A stretch of DNA of 27,728 nucleotides from JBBRYW01 sp038237235 (GTDB lineage Bacteria > Actinomycetota > Thermoleophilia > Gaiellales > Gaiellaceae). The notes beneath the pieces were generated by a model. It had not been told where the DNA came from and made no database searches. It was given only the letters and a program-made list of their open reading frames with translations. Position numbers and translations under genes: made by a program. Shown piece by piece: positions 26,710 through 27,728 of the stretch. The DNA lies in contig JBBRYW010000028.1 of the NCBI GenBank assembly GCA_038237235.1, positions 1 through 27,728 on the forward strand. Direction: 5' to 3'. Numbering within the stretch: position 1 is the stretch's first letter; each line of letters begins with the position of its first letter.

Positions 26710-27204
26710 TCAGCCATCCCCCGCGAGCGCCGAACGCAGCCGCTGGGCCAGGCGCTCCGCGTCCTCGTCCGCCAGGTCGAGGATGTCGTCCCGGTCGAGC
26801 GCACGGAACTGCTGCTCCTCGAACGGCACGCCCGGCGGCAGTGGCGTGACGTGCCAGTGCACGTGCCGGTTCGCCTCCTGGCTCCCCAGGCTCAGCACGT
26901 AGAGGCGCTCGGTCGGCACGACCTTGCGAAGCGCCTCGCCGATCCGGTAGACGACGCCGTGAAGCGCGAGATACTCGGCCGCGGTGAAATCGGCGGTAAC
27001 GCCCTCGCGGTGCTCCTTGGGAGCAACGAGAACGTGGCCGAGGAGCACCGGAAATCGGTTGAGGAACGCGACCTGATGCTCGTCCTCGTAGAGGACGTGA
27101 TGCGCGAACGCTGGGTTGCCGGCGAGGAGCTCGCAGATGAAGCAGATCCCGTCGGTGCGCCGCCGCAGCTCGTCCCAGTCGACTCTCCTCCGCGGCTGTT
27201 CCAC
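26710..27204 (-). CDS. HIT-family hydrolase/transferase
   Basis: The 164-aa protein has the histidine-triad fold: an N-terminal GICFICELLAGNPAFAHHVLYEDEHQVAFLNRFPVLLGHVLVAPKEH, as in HIT proteins, and the catalytic HVHWHVTP (H-x-H-x-H). The Cys-x-x-Cys pair near residue 25 resembles the zinc-binding CxFC of many HIT enzymes. Members hydrolyse or transfer nucleotide-phosphate bonds (AMP-amidates, diadenosine polyphosphates). GTG 27204 is chosen. Longer in-frame sequence to 27330 has uncommon codons (TTA, CGT, AAT) for this genome and no family similarity, and CATCCT lies 7 nt before the GTG. It is convergent with the deacetylase gene, with a 1-nt gap. Confidence 0.88.
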   Translation of the reverse strand: MEQPRRRVDWDELRRRTDGICFICELLAGNPAFAHHVLYEDEHQVAFLNRFPVLLGHVLVAPKEHREGVTADFTAAEYLALHGVVYRIGEALRKVVPTERLYVLSLGSQEANRHVHWHVTPLPPGVPFEEQQFRALDRDDILDLADEDAERLAQRLRSALAGDG

Positions 27205-27211
27205 CGCTTCA

Positions 27212-27217
27212 AGGATG
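27212..27217 (-). promoter_or_regulatory. Candidate -10 box CATCCT for the HIT gene
   Basis: On the minus strand CATCCT (NANNNT) ends 7 nt before the GTG at 27204. It lacks the TA of stronger boxes, and no -35 is apparent. The 126-nt gap up to 27330 otherwise holds only a small ACCCG-ATG-CGGGT hairpin (27287-27299). Confidence 0.3.
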
Positions 27218-27330
27218 CCGATGCAGATCCAGTGCCCGTGCGCTTCGTGATCCAGCGCCGGAAGCTCTAAACGGTGCTGGCACCCGATGCGGGTATTGCA
27301 ACGGGTGCAGTTGAACACCGACTCAGGCAA

Positions 27331-27728
27331 TCAGCGGCCTGCGAGGCGTCGCGCCAGGTGCAGTAGGTATTCCTCGCGGTTGAGCGGATTGTGGTCCGAG
27401 CGTGGCCGGGTCGGGATCGTGCCGTCCACGGGTCGATAGTGGTCGAAGGCGGATTCCAGGACGCCTTCACCGCGCGTCAGCCCCGGCAGCTGTTGCCGCA
27501 GCTCGTGCACGCGCGCGGCCGGAATGTCGCCCTCCAGCGTGCACGACGAACGCCGGATCGCCGGTGTTTGCGGAACCGCGCGCAGCCGTGCCAGCAGGGG
27601 CAATAGCGGTCCCAGCACGTCCGCCGGAACCTCGAGGTAAAAACGGTGGATCGGCTCGCATACCGTGGTGCCGGCCCGCTTCAGCGCGCTCATCAGGACA
27701 AGCGGCGTCAGGTTGCGGAAGTCGCCGG
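27331..27728 (-). CDS. C-terminal part of an EF-G-like ribosome protection protein (TetM/OtrA type), partial
   Basis: About 132 codons are present; the gene continues beyond the right edge. The sequence reads DFRNLTPLVLMSALKRAGT.VCEPIHRFYLEVP, then LEGDIPAARVHELRQQLPGLTRGEGVLESAFDHYRPV, and RPRSDHNPLNREEYLLHLARR, the characteristic domains IV-V end of the TetM/TetO/OtrA family. These GTPases release tetracycline from the ribosome; actinobacterial chromosomal members may instead protect against self-made or other antibiotics, or serve unknown translational roles. Plain EF-G and LepA lack this LTRGEG/EYL ending. The GTPase domain cannot be checked here. It ends at TGA 27331, 126 nt before the HIT gene. 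Confidence 0.78.
   Translation of the reverse strand, partial: GDFRNLTPLVLMSALKRAGTTVCEPIHRFYLEVPADVLGPLLPLLARLRAVPQTPAIRRSSCTLEGDIPAARVHELRQQLPGLTRGEGVLESAFDHYRPVDGTIPTRPRSDHNPLNREEYLLHLARRLAGR

Noticed and set aside
27205..27330. Upstream extension of the HIT protein containing a CTRC...GCQ pattern that looked like a zinc knuckle
   Set aside because: Codons such as TTA, CGT and AAT are out of character here, similarity to HIT proteins starts only near 27150, and a promoter-like hexamer lies inside the extension.

Overview
The window looks like an ordinary chromosomal stretch from a high-GC actinobacterium. The closest fit is the Thermoleophilia (Gaiellales/Solirubrobacterales type). The reasons are the DUF6458 and DUF1707 small proteins, a PimA-like glycosyltransferase, frequent GTG/TTG starts, dense 4-nt gene overlaps, and an actinobacterial-type principal sigma factor. 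This placement is inference from gene content. No tRNA, rRNA, CRISPR array, transposase or phage gene was seen, and no gene-free stretch exceeds 300 bases.

Layout, left to right. The end of a luciferase-domain-like protein, a secreted SGNH-hydrolase-like protein and a DUF6458 membrane protein (3-1484, +). A five-gene minus-strand operon running from an unknown protein through a DUF1707 protein, an alpha/beta hydrolase and a 97-aa protein to proline dehydrogenase (4764 down to 1501). Divergent from it, a MenG/UbiE-like methyltransferase and a degenerate UbiA-like membrane protein (4776-6216), then a membrane-anchored long coiled-coil protein (6249-7607). Next come a 65-aa protein (-), exonuclease VII (xseA-xseB) and a stand-alone cyclic-nucleotide-binding domain protein. 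On the minus strand follow a glycosyltransferase, a YbhN-type membrane protein and glycerate kinase (13014 down to 9795). Divergent from these is an adenosine-deaminase-family protein with altered active-site residues (13076-14125).

The central part is a peptide ABC transporter operon on the minus strand: dppA, dppB, dppC, dppD, dppF, then a cytoplasmic SH3b-NlpC/P60 peptidase (20826 down to 14102). This arrangement recalls uptake and recycling of cell-wall peptides (Dpp plus YkfC). Two unusual structured intergenic segments flank dppC. One is a 164-bp quasi-palindromic element with perfect 17-bp terminal inverted repeats; the other is a 228-bp stretch with four hairpins. The right part holds the principal sigma factor, a type IA topoisomerase (TopB type), a plus-strand acyltransferase / 5'-3' exonuclease / histone-deacetylase-like operon, a HIT protein, and the C-terminal part of a TetM/OtrA-type ribosome protection GTPase.

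The most general signal concerns gene starts. Most first genes of transcription units have a -10 hexamer (NANNNT, often TAGNNT) placed 6-8 nt before the start codon, usually without a Shine-Dalgarno sequence. This predicts widespread leaderless transcription, and it includes the gene for the sigma factor that would read these promoters.
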